The translations under genes were made by a program, and so were the position numbers. The notes under the pieces were generated by a model. The model was not told the origin of the DNA and did not search any database. It saw only the letters and a program-made list of their open reading frames with translations. Of a stretch of DNA of 64,000 bases, positions 33,011 to 41,661 are shown in pieces; positions within the stretch are counted from its first letter, which is position 1, and each line of letters begins with the position of its first letter. Origin of the DNA: Pseudomonas syringae CC1557 (lineage in GTDB: Bacteria; Pseudomonadota; Gammaproteobacteria; Pseudomonadales; Pseudomonadaceae); NCBI RefSeq assembly GCF_000452705.1, contig NZ_CP007014.1, positions 1,612,001 through 1,676,000 on the forward strand. Direction: 5' to 3'.

Positions 33011-33190
33011 ATGGCTTGCCTGCGCGCTTGATCCTGAGTGCGCAGCGCGGGCTTGCAACGCAGCTCGTCAAGTCTGTGCTACAGCACAACGTAATGCCTT
33101 GCTCATAAAAAGCCCTTTTTTTTATCACGATGGTACTGACGACGCAGATTGCGACGTAAGTGACGGCTGAGTCCTGGGCCAAGGGGCTTG

Positions 33191-33233
33191 CCTACTTTGG
33201 CCCCATCAAAGTAGGTCGCCGAGGGGCGAAAAG
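33191..33233. repeat. Intergenic repeat with CCTACTTTG hairpin
   Basis: CCTACTTTG (33191-33199) and CAAAGTAGG (33207-33215) form a perfect 9-bp stem with a 7-base loop, followed by TCGCCGAGGGGCGAAAAG. I recall similar segments in many Pseudomonas intergenic regions, where they may act as transcript ends. It lies 180 bases after the amidohydrolase gene. No second copy is evident in this window. Confidence 0.6.
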
Positions 33234-33279
33234 GTGCCTCGAGTCGCAAACATATCTAACTGGCCTCGCAAAACAGCTG

Positions 33280-33386
33280 TGTGACGCGGAGCGCTACACA
33301 GAGGATGCAGAGCGTCCAGAACTGCATGCCGACGCGGAGCCAATGCGCTCCCACGCTGGAGCGTGCGGAACGATAGGTGTCAGGCC
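33280..33386. repeat. GC-rich intergenic repeat, copy 1 (33.3 kb)
   Basis: The core reads GATGCAGAGCGTCCAGAACT then GCATGCCGACGCGGAGC (33304-33340) and continues toward GCTCCCACGCTGGAGCGTGC and GGAACGATAG. The same word set (GACGC.GAGCGTCCAGAA, ATGCC.ACGCGGAGC) recurs at 40066-40240 on the opposite strand and at 60692-60943. The shared words make it a dispersed family rather than chance GC-rich sequence. Confidence 0.75.
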
Positions 33387-33407
33387 TGTAAGTAACAGAA
33401 CTGCGTG

Positions 33408-34334
33408 TCAAGGCGCCGCGAGCAATTCCACGGCAATGCCGGATATATCAGGCAGGCAGGTCAAAAGATGGTCGCGGAGCTCCAGTACCCGTTGACGCTT
33501 GAAGCTGTCCTGCAACCAGACCAGGTAATAGGCGTCGCCGGTGCCAACCGCTGAATTGAAGGGCAGAAACACCTGACCCTCTTTCAGGTCATCAGCGACC
33601 AGAAACAGATCGCCAATCGATACCCCGTGCCCTCTGACAGCAGCGGTGATGCCCTGATCAAGGGTGTCGAACACCTTGCCGTTGCTCAACGTCACGTGAC
33701 CAGCGAGGTCCATGCGGCTCAGCCAGCGCCGCCAGTCCCTGCGGTCGCTGGACGGATGGATGAGCTCAGCATCCTCCAGGCGCTCAGGCCCCCATGGCTG
33801 GTCGCCCAGCGTGTCTGCCGAGCAGATCGGAATCAGCCACTCATCGAACAGCTTGCAGGTCTCGACCTCGGCACCGAAGTTGCCGTTACCCAGCAGAATC
33901 GCGCAATCGTAGGGCTCTGAATAGAAGTCGACGCTATCAAAGTCCATCCACACACTGGACAACTGAACCGGCAAAGTGGGCGTAGGTTGTTTGAAGGATT
34001 CCAATGCGTGCAGCAACCAGCGCATGGTCAGGGTGGACGGTGACTTGAGGCGCAGATTCGCACCTTGGCCGCGAAACGGCTGACACGCGTCTTCGATGAT
34101 CCGGAAGCCGATCTTGAGCTGGCTGGACAGCCGCCGGCCCTCATCACTCAACGAAAGCCGCGGGCCGTTGCGTTCGAACAGTCTGCAACCGAGGGTTTCT
34201 TCCAGGGTGCGAATGTGGCGGCTGATAGCGCTCTGGGTGAGCGATAATTCCTGCGCAGCACGTGTAAACGAGCATGATCGAGCCGCTACTTCGAAAGCTC
34301 TCAGCGCGTAAAGCGGCGGGATACGTTGAGTCAT
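33408..34334 (-). CDS. LysR-family regulator, GcvA-like
   Basis: The 308-residue product has the GcvA-type N-terminus 'RIPPLYALRAFEVAARSCSF' and 'TRAAQELSLTQSAISRHIRT', and a ligand domain including 'DCAILLGNGNFGAEVETCKL'. I chose the ATG at 34334 (MTQRIPP), matching the usual start of this subgroup, over an ATG 15 bases upstream. It diverges from the YcgG-family gene at 34485 and probably controls that gene and the LysE-type exporter after it. Confidence 0.9.
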   Translation of the reverse strand: MTQRIPPLYALRAFEVAARSCSFTRAAQELSLTQSAISRHIRTLEETLGCRLFERNGPRLSLSDEGRRLSSQLKIGFRIIEDACQPFRGQGANLRLKSPSTLTMRWLLHALESFKQPTPTLPVQLSSVWMDFDSVDFYSEPYDCAILLGNGNFGAEVETCKLFDEWLIPICSADTLGDQPWGPERLEDAELIHPSSDRRDWRRWLSRMDLAGHVTLSNGKVFDTLDQGITAAVRGHGVSIGDLFLVADDLKEGQVFLPFNSAVGTGDAYYLVWLQDSFKRQRVLELRDHLLTCLPDISGIAVELLAAP

Positions 34335-34444
34335 GTGATAACTAACCATGATTATTTGTCATAGTAGATTACACCTTTTTCCATTTTCTCGCGCTCGCGT
34401 ATGCGTTCAGAATCGCCAACTTGTCACTGTCGCAAAAAATGAAC

Positions 34445-34464
34445 AATAAGGCAGTGTTCTTATT
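34445..34464. promoter_or_regulatory. Candidate operator upstream of the YcgG-family gene
   Basis: AATAAG (34445-34450) and CTTATT (34459-34464) are exact arms 8 bases apart, 21 bases before the ATG at 34485 and in the interval shared with the divergent LysR gene. The spacing resembles LysR-type sites. Evidence is symmetry and position only. Confidence 0.35.
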
Positions 34465-34484
34465 TGCTGCGCGCGTGAGGGAAT

Positions 34485-35267
34485 ATGCTGCCCAAGTCCG
34501 AAATGCTGCTGCGTCAATCGGTTGTCAGACAGTTGTTGGCCAGTGATACCGCTATTGAAATGGGGTGGAGAGTTCAGGCGTACAGGCAGTTCGAACAGGT
34601 GCTGAGTGACCAGGGTTTCCCTTGCCTGTTCGGACGTCGCGCCAATAAATCCGGAAGTTGCCTGCTGCTGTTCATCCCCGAAAAACATGAGCGGCAGACG
34701 CTGTGTGAAGGCCTGCAAGCGTATGTAAATTTTGTCAATGAAACGCCACTTGAAGATCGCCTGTTTAATCCGCTGATCGTCATTTTCGAAAAAAACGATT
34801 TCAACACCCTCGCCGAAGAACAGGCCCATGCATGGGCCGCGTTGCAATATTTGCATGACGAAGACAGTTCGCCCTGGCCCGCTGGCGCCTGCACAGATCC
34901 GGAAACGTTCGAATGGACTTACCACTTCGCCGGGCTGCCGTTGTTCATCAACATGAGTTTCCCCCGCCATACCGCGATGAAAAGCCGCTCGCTGGGTGGG
35001 CACATCGTATTCGTGATCAACCCCCGTGAAAACTTTGACGAAGTGGCGAGTGCCGAGACGGAAAGCGGGCGCAAGATCAGGGAGAGGATTCGTCAGCGTA
35101 TCGCCGACTACAACAAGGGCGTGATGCCCGACACGCTGGGCTTTTTCGGTGATCGCGAAAGCCTTGAGTGGAAGCAGTACCAGTTATACGAGAAAGGCGG
35201 GCTGTCGTTATCCAAATGCCCTCTTCACATCAAAGTCAACACCACTGACCCTTTTAGCGAGCGTTGA
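34485..35267 (+). CDS. YqcI/YcgG family protein with FPC motif
   Basis: The 260-residue product contains 'FPCLFGRRANKSGSCLLLFI' near residue 45 (the FPC/CPF motif that names the family) and later 'FINMSFPRHTAMKSRSLGGH' followed by 'IVFVINPRENFDEV'. YcgG-like proteins are cytoplasmic, have no well-established activity to my knowledge, and some members occur in small-molecule biosynthetic clusters. GAGGGA precedes the ATG. The next gene, a LysE-type exporter, follows six bases after the stop, so the pair may make or modify and then export an amino-acid-like molecule. That link is inference. Confidence 0.85.
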   Translation: MLPKSEMLLRQSVVRQLLASDTAIEMGWRVQAYRQFEQVLSDQGFPCLFGRRANKSGSCLLLFIPEKHERQTLCEGLQAYVNFVNETPLEDRLFNPLIVIFEKNDFNTLAEEQAHAWAALQYLHDEDSSPWPAGACTDPETFEWTYHFAGLPLFINMSFPRHTAMKSRSLGGHIVFVINPRENFDEVASAETESGRKIRERIRQRIADYNKGVMPDTLGFFGDRESLEWKQYQLYEKGGLSLSKCPLHIKVNTTDPFSER

Positions 35268-35273
35268 GTACCC

Positions 35274-35909
35274 ATGGATATATCGTTGCTGCTTATCTAC
35301 ACTTTCAGTGTCTTCATGCTGATCATCATACCCGGCCCGGTGGTGGCGCTTGTCGTCAGTACCAGCCTTGCGTGCGGGCCGAAACGGGCAGTGTTGACGG
35401 CGTTGGGTACCAACTGGGCGTCGCTGGCACTGGTGATGGTCTCGGTACTGATCCTGGCCGGCACACTGTCGGTCAGCATGCAGATACTGAACTGGATCAG
35501 CCTGGTCGGTTGCTTGTTCATCGCCTATATGTCCTTTCAGGTGCTGGGACAGGCGTTGCGTTCTGCACCTGTAAAGACCGATGCAGCGCCGATCCCGAAG
35601 CAAAGCAGGCACAGTGGATTGGTCACCGGCTTTCTGGTGGGGATTTCCAATCCCAAGGACATCATTTTCTTTGTCTCGTTTTTCCCGCAATTCATTCACG
35701 TCACCGCTTCGTTCAAAGGCAGCATCGCATTGTTGTCGGGGATCTACGTGATCCTTGACCTGTCGATCATGTTCTCCTACATCTTCCTCATGCGTCAGAA
35801 ACTGGCCTTGAAGTACAAGCGCAAGATCGAGATAGTTTCCAGCATGACCCTGCTGCTGATTGCACTGGCCGGCATCTTCTATTCGGGTTCGGAGCTGCTG
35901 AATCCGTAA
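35274..35909 (+). CDS. LysE/RhtB-family exporter
   Basis: The 211-residue product has about six membrane helices and the family segments 'FMLIIIPGPVVALVVSTSLA', 'GPKRAVLTALGTNWASLALV', 'GFLVGISNPKDIIFFVSFFP'. LysE/RhtB carriers export amino acids and related compounds through the inner membrane with proton exchange. The gene starts six bases after the YcgG-family gene and converges on sdaA. The cargo is unknown; the YcgG partner and the GcvA-like LysR regulator hint at an amino acid derivative. Confidence 0.9.
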   Translation: MDISLLLIYTFSVFMLIIIPGPVVALVVSTSLACGPKRAVLTALGTNWASLALVMVSVLILAGTLSVSMQILNWISLVGCLFIAYMSFQVLGQALRSAPVKTDAAPIPKQSRHSGLVTGFLVGISNPKDIIFFVSFFPQFIHVTASFKGSIALLSGIYVILDLSIMFSYIFLMRQKLALKYKRKIEIVSSMTLLLIALAGIFYSGSELLNP

Positions 35910-35917
35910 TCGCCGGG

Positions 35918-37294
35918 TTAGCACTCGATCAGATTCACCGCCAGCCCGCCGCGTGAGGTTTCCTTGTATTTGTCGTGCATGTCGGCGCCGGTGTCGCGCA
36001 TGGTGCGGATGGCGTGATCCAGCGAGATGTGGTGCTCACCGTCGCCACGCAAGGCCATCTGTGCGGCATTGATGGCCTTCACAGCGGCAATCGCATTGCG
36101 TTCGATGCACGGAATCTGCACCAGCCCGCCGACCGGATCGCAGGTCAGCCCCAGGTTATGTTCCAGACCGATCTCGGCAGCGTTTTCCACCTGCTCCGGA
36201 GTGGCACCGAGAATCTCTGCCAGCCCGGCGGCGGCCATGGCGCAGGCCGAGCCGACTTCGCCCTGACAACCCACTTCGGCACCCGAGATCGATGCATTTT
36301 TCTTGCACAGAATGCCGACCGCTGCGGCGCTCAGGAAGAAGCGCACCACATCGTCATCATTGGCCGTGGGTTTGAATTTCATGAAGTAATGCAGCACCGC
36401 AGGCACGATACCGGCTGCGCCGTTGGTCGGTGCAGTGACCATACGACCGCCAGCAGCGTTCTCTTCGTTGACCGCCAGGGCGAACAGGTTGACCCATTCC
36501 ATGGCACTCAGGGTCGAGCCGATCACGTTCGGGTTGTCGAGATTTTGCAGGTTCTGGTGCAAGCGGTAAGCGCGACGACGCACGTTCAAACCACCGGGCA
36601 GGATGCCGGTTTCAAGCAGGCCCTTGTCCACACAGGCACGCATCGCGGCCCAGATGACCATAATCTTCTCGCGAATCTCTTCCTCGCTGCGCCAGACTTT
36701 TTCGTTGGCCATCATCAGTTCGGAAATGCTCATGCCGTGGGTCTTGCACAGTCTCAGCAACTGCGCGCCACTGAAAAAGTCATAAGGCAGGACCGTGGTG
36801 TCGCTGTCCAGCACGCCGCTTGCCGCCTGTTCGGCGTCGATCACAAAACCGCCGCCCACCGAATAGTAGGTCTGCTCGTACACTTCACCGGTCTTGCCAT
36901 AGGCGCACAGGGTCATGCCGTTGGGATGATAGGGCAGGCTTTCGTCGAGCAGGCACATGTCCCGTTCCCAGACGAAGGTGATGGCCTGTTCGCCCGCCAG
37001 CATCAGCTGGTTGTCGGCGCGCAATGCGTCAATGCGTTGATTGACCTGACTCGGGTCAATCTGGTCCGGCCATTCGCCCATCAGCCCCATGACCGTCGCG
37101 CGGTCGCTGCCATGCCCGATGCCCGTGGCGGAAAGAGAACCGTACAATCGCACCTCGATACGTTCTACGCTAGGCAACCGGTCCTGGTTGCGCAGCTCGG
37201 TGACGAACAACGCCCCGGCGCGCATCGGCCCGACGGTATGAGAACTGGACGGCCCGATGCCGATTTTGAACATGTCGAAGACGCTGATGGCCAT
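35918..37294 (-). CDS. sdaA: L-serine ammonia-lyase (L-serine dehydratase), iron-sulfur type
   Basis: The 458-residue product is the single-chain form: '[20 protein letters not shown]' at the start, '[20 protein letters not shown]' in the alpha domain, and Cys residues in '[20 protein letters not shown]' and '[20 protein letters not shown]' that hold the 4Fe-4S cluster. It converts L-serine to pyruvate and ammonia in the cytoplasm. I chose the ATG at 37294, 11 bases after GGA, over a GTG directly before it. It diverges from a GcvA-like LysR gene at 37424, which may regulate it in connection with glycine and serine use. Confidence 0.95.
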   Translation of the reverse strand: MAISVFDMFKIGIGPSSSHTVGPMRAGALFVTELRNQDRLPSVERIEVRLYGSLSATGIGHGSDRATVMGLMGEWPDQIDPSQVNQRIDALRADNQLMLAGEQAITFVWERDMCLLDESLPYHPNGMTLCAYGKTGEVYEQTYYSVGGGFVIDAEQAASGVLDSDTTVLPYDFFSGAQLLRLCKTHGMSISELMMANEKVWRSEEEIREKIMVIWAAMRACVDKGLLETGILPGGLNVRRRAYRLHQNLQNLDNPNVIGSTLSAMEWVNLFALAVNEENAAGGRMVTAPTNGAAGIVPAVLHYFMKFKPTANDDDVVRFFLSAAAVGILCKKNASISGAEVGCQGEVGSACAMAAAGLAEILGATPEQVENAAEIGLEHNLGLTCDPVGGLVQIPCIERNAIAAVKAINAAQMALRGDGEHHISLDHAIRTMRDTGADMHDKYKETSRGGLAVNLIEC

Positions 37295-37423
37295 CACGAA
37301 GGTCCTTCAAGTGAGATGATGCGCGGGAATTTGATATTCCCCTTTTTCTGGTCCTCATCTTTGGCTTCGGCTGTCGAAACGGCAAACGATTGTTGCTATG
37401 CAACGCTTTAGCGGAACTCTTCA

Positions 37424-38353
37424 ATGAGCAGAATCTTCAATGCCCAGATGCACGCCTGGTTGCAGGTATTCGCCTGTGCAGCCCGGCATCTTTCATTCAC
37501 CCGTTGTGCGGAAGAGCTGCACGTCACCCCAGGGGCCATCAGCCAGCAGATGCGCCAGCTCGAAGAGCGCTTGGGTTTTGCGCTGTTTCATCGGGTCGGG
37601 CGCGGGCTTGAGCTGACAGCGGAAGGTCAGCGTCTGGCGGTGGTCGCCAACGAGGTGCAGAGCCGCATCAGCGAAGAGTTGCGCCTGCTGTATTCCGGGC
37701 GCATCGGCGGGGTGTTCAAGCTGCGTTGCATCCCGTCGTTTCTCAGCAAATGGCTGATGCCGCGTTTGCCACGCTTGCAGGCGGCCTTTCCAGACATCCA
37801 GTTGCGAATCATCGCTGAAGACAGCAGCGGCTCGTTGCGCGATGACGACTTTGATCTGGCTATCGACCTGAATGACGGCAGTTATCCTGGCCTGTCGACC
37901 ACGCCGTTGCTGGAAGAAGAGCTGTTTGCGGTCTGCTCGCCGAGCCTGCTGGTGGGCAAACCGCCACTGGATACGCCCAGCCAGTTGGTGCACTTTCCGC
38001 TGCTGCACGACATTACCGCCTGGCGTGGCAGCTATGAGTACGCTGAGTGGGAATTTTACCTGACCGCCATCGGGGCGGACGGGATCGATGTGCGGCGTGG
38101 CCATACCTTCAACCGCAATCACCTGACCATCGACGCTGCGCGTATGGGCATGGGTGTGGCCATTGCCCGCAAGGCACTGATCACCGATGAACTTGAGCAG
38201 GGCTTGCTGATCGTGCCGTTCGGCCATCCGATCAAGGCCAGAAAGAAATACGTTCTGGCCTATCGCGAGGGCGCGCTCAACACCCCGTCACGGCGCGCAG
38301 TACATGACTGGCTGGTGAGCGAGGCGCTGGAACAGCTCAATCCGGGTCAATGA
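37424..38353 (+). CDS. LysR-family regulator, GcvA-like
   Basis: The 309-residue product has the GcvA-type HTH ('HAWLQVFACAARHLSFTRCA', 'EELHVTPGAISQQMRQLEER') and ligand domain ('RCIPSFLSKWLMPRLPRLQA', 'DDFDLAIDLNDGSYPGLSTT'). It diverges from sdaA with 129 bases between the starts, and its stop is seven bases from the convergent DUF3100 gene. Control of sdaA, of the DUF3100 gene, or of both is plausible. GGAAC lies 8 bases upstream of the ATG. Confidence 0.9.
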   Translation: MSRIFNAQMHAWLQVFACAARHLSFTRCAEELHVTPGAISQQMRQLEERLGFALFHRVGRGLELTAEGQRLAVVANEVQSRISEELRLLYSGRIGGVFKLRCIPSFLSKWLMPRLPRLQAAFPDIQLRIIAEDSSGSLRDDDFDLAIDLNDGSYPGLSTTPLLEEELFAVCSPSLLVGKPPLDTPSQLVHFPLLHDITAWRGSYEYAEWEFYLTAIGADGIDVRRGHTFNRNHLTIDAARMGMGVAIARKALITDELEQGLLIVPFGHPIKARKKYVLAYREGALNTPSRRAVHDWLVSEALEQLNPGQ

Positions 38354-38360
38354 AACCGGA

Positions 38361-39689
38361 TCAATGAAACATCTCGGCAATCAGCACTGCGCCGATGAAG
38401 GTACCGAAGTTGGCCAGAAACGACACCAGCACGATGCGCCAGCCCAGGCGGCGGAAGGCCGGCAGGTCCTTTGCAATCGACAGGCCGGCGAAGGTCAGCA
38501 TCGGGGTGATGACTGCCAGCATGTTGATCGAGCTGGTCAACCGGGCGATCTCGGCTGCCCATGGGCAGGCCGGGGAGGTCAGGAACATCGCCACCAGCGA
38601 GACCATGCACACTGCCGGGATCTTGCGACCGATCAGGCTGCACAGCGCTTCACCGACGAACGCACAGAAGATCATGATGCCCATGCCGGTAAAGGCATCG
38701 GCCGACAAGGTCTTGTAACCGACATAGTTGGCAATCAACGCCAATGCACCGGCCGCCAGCCACGCGCTGATCTTGCCCGACCAACCCAGTTCCGGCACGT
38801 CCAGCGACACATCGCTCTGGCGCAAGCCTTCGTCGCTCATGGACGCTTTGGTAGTGCGGCCAATCAGTGGCTCAAGCGCTCGATAACCCCATACCGCCAG
38901 CGGCAGGGAGATGAACAGGGTGAAATAGGTGCCGATGGTGGTGGTAATCAGGTTGGACGCAGCGGCCAGGGTCATGACTTCCTTGGCGACTTCCGGCGTC
39001 TGTTGCGCGGCAATCGCACCGGCTGCGGCAGCCATCATGCTGCCCGAACCGATGCCAGAACCCATCGCCAGAGAGTTGGGGTGGAAGATTCCCAGGCTGG
39101 CGATATAACCGGCAACGACGGCGATGAACAGCGCACCGAACAGCGTGCCAGTCAGGTATTCGGCGAGGACACCGCGACCTTCCGGAGAGTCCATGCCGTA
39201 GCGCTCGCCAATGATCGCCAGGCTGGGTTCACGGCCGACCGAGAAGGTCGCGCCGATAGCTTCGCGTTTGATACCGAGCATCAGAGCCACTGGCAGACCG
39301 AGCATCACGGTGCCGACAAAGTGACCAAATTCCTGAAACACCAGCGCCCATCCCGACGCGAATACCACCGGTAACGAGCCGCCGACCACCAGGCCGAGTT
39401 TGGCGATGAAGATCAGCAGGGCGGGTTGCAGGATCGATGCCGAGCGCAGCTGTGTGCCATGATCGATACCGATGGTACCTGGCAGGCGCCGACTGGCAAT
39501 GCCAATCATCGCGCCGATCAACAGCGCCCACACCATAGGCAGCAACACCACTTTGCCTGGACCTAGCGGAATACTGATGGCACCGATCGATTCGGCAATG
39601 ATGAGGATAATGGCGGCCCAGACGTAGAGTTTCACCATCGATGAAACCGCCTGATTGTCGCCCGACACTGCAGCGTGTGAGTCTTGCAT
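38361..39689 (-). CDS. DUF3100 family membrane protein
   Basis: The 442-residue product has about 11-12 membrane helices and the DUF3100 pattern: 'IPLGPGKVVLLPMVWALLIG', 'GIDHGTQLRSASILQPALLI', 'GREPSLAIIGERYGMDSPEG' and 'ALGSGIGSGSMMAAAAGAIA'-like Gly/Ser stretches (here AMGSGIGSGSMMAAAAGA). The fold suggests a transporter, perhaps of a carboxylate, but no substrate is known to me. I chose the ATG at 39689 because AAGGGG lies six bases away; an ATG at 39695 would touch it. A GGCCT/AGGCC hairpin in the leader might affect expression. Confidence 0.85.
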   Translation of the reverse strand: MQDSHAAVSGDNQAVSSMVKLYVWAAIILIIAESIGAISIPLGPGKVVLLPMVWALLIGAMIGIASRRLPGTIGIDHGTQLRSASILQPALLIFIAKLGLVVGGSLPVVFASGWALVFQEFGHFVGTVMLGLPVALMLGIKREAIGATFSVGREPSLAIIGERYGMDSPEGRGVLAEYLTGTLFGALFIAVVAGYIASLGIFHPNSLAMGSGIGSGSMMAAAAGAIAAQQTPEVAKEVMTLAAASNLITTTIGTYFTLFISLPLAVWGYRALEPLIGRTTKASMSDEGLRQSDVSLDVPELGWSGKISAWLAAGALALIANYVGYKTLSADAFTGMGIMIFCAFVGEALCSLIGRKIPAVCMVSLVAMFLTSPACPWAAEIARLTSSINMLAVITPMLTFAGLSIAKDLPAFRRLGWRIVLVSFLANFGTFIGAVLIAEMFH

Positions 39690-39885
39690 GATCATCCCCT
39701 TGCCTGCTGAATGGCCTTTTTCAGGCCTTATTAATCGTTATTCTGTTTTCAGGTCGGCGCAGTGAAGCGCCAGGGCAGCGTTGAAAGTCCATGGAGCCAT
39801 GGAGACCGTTATCCGGCCGAGTATTTTTATGGAGTCTGGCGTGAACCGGACCAGGCTGCTTCGAGCCTTTTACAGGGTGATCATC

Positions 39886-39927
39886 AAGTGCGCTATTCAA
39901 AGGGATGAGCCTTTGAATACGGCACTT
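39886..39927. repeat. Long near-perfect hairpin
   Basis: AAGTGC, two unpaired bases, TATTCAAAGG, loop GATGAG, CCTTTGAATA, two unpaired bases, GCACTT: a 16-bp stem with one 2x2 internal loop. No T-run follows. It lies about 200 bases upstream of the DUF3100 start and 170 bases left of the repeat block. It could be a structured RNA or part of a small mobile element. Confidence 0.75.
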
Positions 39928-40065
39928 TGCTGCCCCTCGTCACCGCAGTATGCATAGCGCAGGGTTGCACACCAATATTCGGGATTTTATTTATCGTTGC
40001 TTTAAACAGAACACAGAAGAGGGCTGCGCGGGCCTTGAGAATATAGCGCCAGCGCTTCGCGCAGT

Positions 40066-40240
40066 TATCGTGCGACGCTCCGCGCCGCATGCCGTTCTGG
40101 ACGCTCCGCGTCCTCTTTGCGACGCAGAGCGTCGAGAACTGCATTACTGCGCTGGAGCGTGAGGAACGCTAAAGGTATGACTTTTTATCGTGCGACGCTC
40201 TGCGTCGGCATGCCTTTCTGGACGCTCCGCGTCCTCTTTT
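40066..40240. repeat. GC-rich intergenic repeat, two tandem copies (40.1 kb)
   Basis: A unit of about 55 bases beginning TATCGTGCGACGCTC and ending TCTGGACGCTCCGCGTCCTC occurs at 40066-40116 and again from 40186, 120 bases later, with a few differences. Each unit contains internal inverted words (GACGCTCCGCGTC). The words are the reverse complement of those at 33304-33340 and 60740-60780, so the family is present in both orientations. Confidence 0.8.
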
Positions 40241-40249
40241 GAGATCAGG

Positions 40250-41638
40250 TCAGGCCAGTGATTTCAGCCCCAGCGCTTCGGCACACTTTTCCAGCGAGCG
40301 CCGCTGGGTATCGGCATACAACGCCAGTTCATCAAGCGTCCGACACCCCAGTGCCTGTTCGAAATCCTGCTGGTTCGAGTTGGTCGCGTAATGCGCCTGT
40401 GCGTTATCGCCAAGGTTGGACTGGAAAATGCCCGCCGCACTCACCGGCAGAAAGTCCTCGTACACCAGCGGTTCGAAGCGCACATGACCTGCTTCGACAA
40501 GTTGCTCCAGGCTGCCGGATGCGTGTGCTGCAATACCTGATCCGGTCGGGAAGTAGCGGAAATACGCCAGTCCCTGCGCACGCATTTCACTATGAGTGTC
40601 CGGAAACGCCTTGAAGGCCTTCTCCAGCAGCGCGGCATAGCGCACCGCATTGGCTTCGTTGGGAAATTCACCCAGTTCGTCGCGTGCTTCATTCAACAGC
40701 CGGTCATACAGCTCGCGACCTTTGGGTGTCAGTGCTGCGCCACGCTGTTCGATTTCGCCGAAGCGTGCCGAATGGCTGCCTGACTGATTGCCACCCCGAC
40801 CCAGGAAGCTGATCGATTCCTCCAGCGCCTTGAAACTGGTCTGGCGCAGCAAAATCGGGCACTGTCGGCGCGGAGGGCCTTCGACCACCGCCTTGGGCGT
40901 GATGCCTTTGCCGGGCATGCCGCGTTGCACGGCGTCGATATCCAGCGTGCGCGGCGTCAGGTGGTTGATGTGCGGGCCACGAAACGCCACCACATCGGCG
41001 ATCAGGCGATGCTGTGCGTTCAACTGTCGGTATTCATCAAGCGATACGGTCGCTGTGTTGTGCCAGCGAAAGGTCTCCAGCGCCTGCTGAATAAATTCGG
41101 CTGCCTCGTCATCACTCAACCCGCCATCGGCTTCGTGCCTCGCGATTAGTTCGAGGGCTTTTGGCGTGAAGATCGTGCGTCTGGCGAGCACCTGGCTGGC
41201 GAACTCGCGCAGGCTGTCGCTCTCGATCAGCTCCAGACGCAGCAGCGAGGTAAACACCCGAAACGGGCTGACCTGCAGGGCTTGCTCATGCACGGCACGA
41301 AACGCAGTGGAGTGAACTGGCACACCGGCTGGCGTAAGGTCGTAATAGCCGACTGGCTGCATGCCCATCACCGCGAACAGGCGGGCGAGGGTGGCCAGTT
41401 CCAGCGCAGTGCCGACCCGGATGGCGCCGTGGCGCTCCATGTCCAGCCGCTGGATTTCACCGGTCTGGCGCAAGCTGTCCAGCACGCTGCTGTCATGGCT
41501 CATGACCTGCTCGTTGACCTCGCTCACCAGTTCCATGAGCGTGCCATACAGCGGCACTTCCTGCTGGTACATCTGCGACATTGCGCGGGAGAAGCCGGCG
41601 CGAATCTGGTCAGGGTCGGCGAAGCGTGCAGTGCTCAT
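40250..41638 (-). CDS. hglS: 2-oxoadipate dioxygenase/decarboxylase (D-2-hydroxyglutarate synthase), DUF1338
   Basis: The 462-residue product belongs to the YdcJ/DUF1338 family. From the ATG at 41638 (MSTARF), His70 and Arg74 fall in 'MERHGAIRVG', His226 in 'GPHINHLTPR' and Glu295 in 'ARFGEIEQRG'; this agrees with the iron ligands and key Arg I recall for P. putida HglS. The enzyme converts 2-oxoadipate, O2 to D-2-hydroxyglutarate and CO2 in lysine catabolism. An ATG 45 bases upstream is less likely, since it would overlap the aminotransferase gene. The aminotransferase stop is 23 bases upstream, so both are one operon that supplies and consumes 2-oxoadipate. Confidence 0.93.
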   Translation of the reverse strand: MSTARFADPDQIRAGFSRAMSQMYQQEVPLYGTLMELVSEVNEQVMSHDSSVLDSLRQTGEIQRLDMERHGAIRVGTALELATLARLFAVMGMQPVGYYDLTPAGVPVHSTAFRAVHEQALQVSPFRVFTSLLRLELIESDSLREFASQVLARRTIFTPKALELIARHEADGGLSDDEAAEFIQQALETFRWHNTATVSLDEYRQLNAQHRLIADVVAFRGPHINHLTPRTLDIDAVQRGMPGKGITPKAVVEGPPRRQCPILLRQTSFKALEESISFLGRGGNQSGSHSARFGEIEQRGAALTPKGRELYDRLLNEARDELGEFPNEANAVRYAALLEKAFKAFPDTHSEMRAQGLAYFRYFPTGSGIAAHASGSLEQLVEAGHVRFEPLVYEDFLPVSAAGIFQSNLGDNAQAHYATNSNQQDFEQALGCRTLDELALYADTQRRSLEKCAEALGLKSLA

Positions 41639-41661
41639 CAGGGTGTTTTCTCCGTACAGGT

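Larger units (their letters stand above)
33011..33407. other. Intergenic region with two types of dispersed repeat
   Basis: No gene is visible. The region contains a CCTACTTTG/CAAAGTAGG hairpin followed by GTCGCCGAGGGGCGAAAAG (33191-33233), a motif I recall as frequent between Pseudomonas genes. It also contains a copy of the GC-rich family found again near 40.1 and 60.8 kb (about 33280-33386). Confidence 0.6.
39690..40249. other. Intergenic region with a long hairpin and repeat copies
   Basis: No protein-coding frame is convincing. The region contains the promoter side of the DUF3100 gene, a long hairpin at 39886-39927 and two copies of the GC-rich intergenic repeat (40066-40240). A frame at 39893-40144 on minus is probably spurious because it is built across these repeats. 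Confidence 0.6.

Noticed and set aside
31922..33058. 378-codon minus-strand frame opposite the M20 amidohydrolase gene
   Set aside because: Shadow of the amidohydrolase. Composition is His/Arg/Gln rich without any family pattern.
35975..37411. 478-codon plus-strand frame opposite sdaA
   Set aside because: Antisense shadow of L-serine dehydratase; no family pattern or ribosome site.
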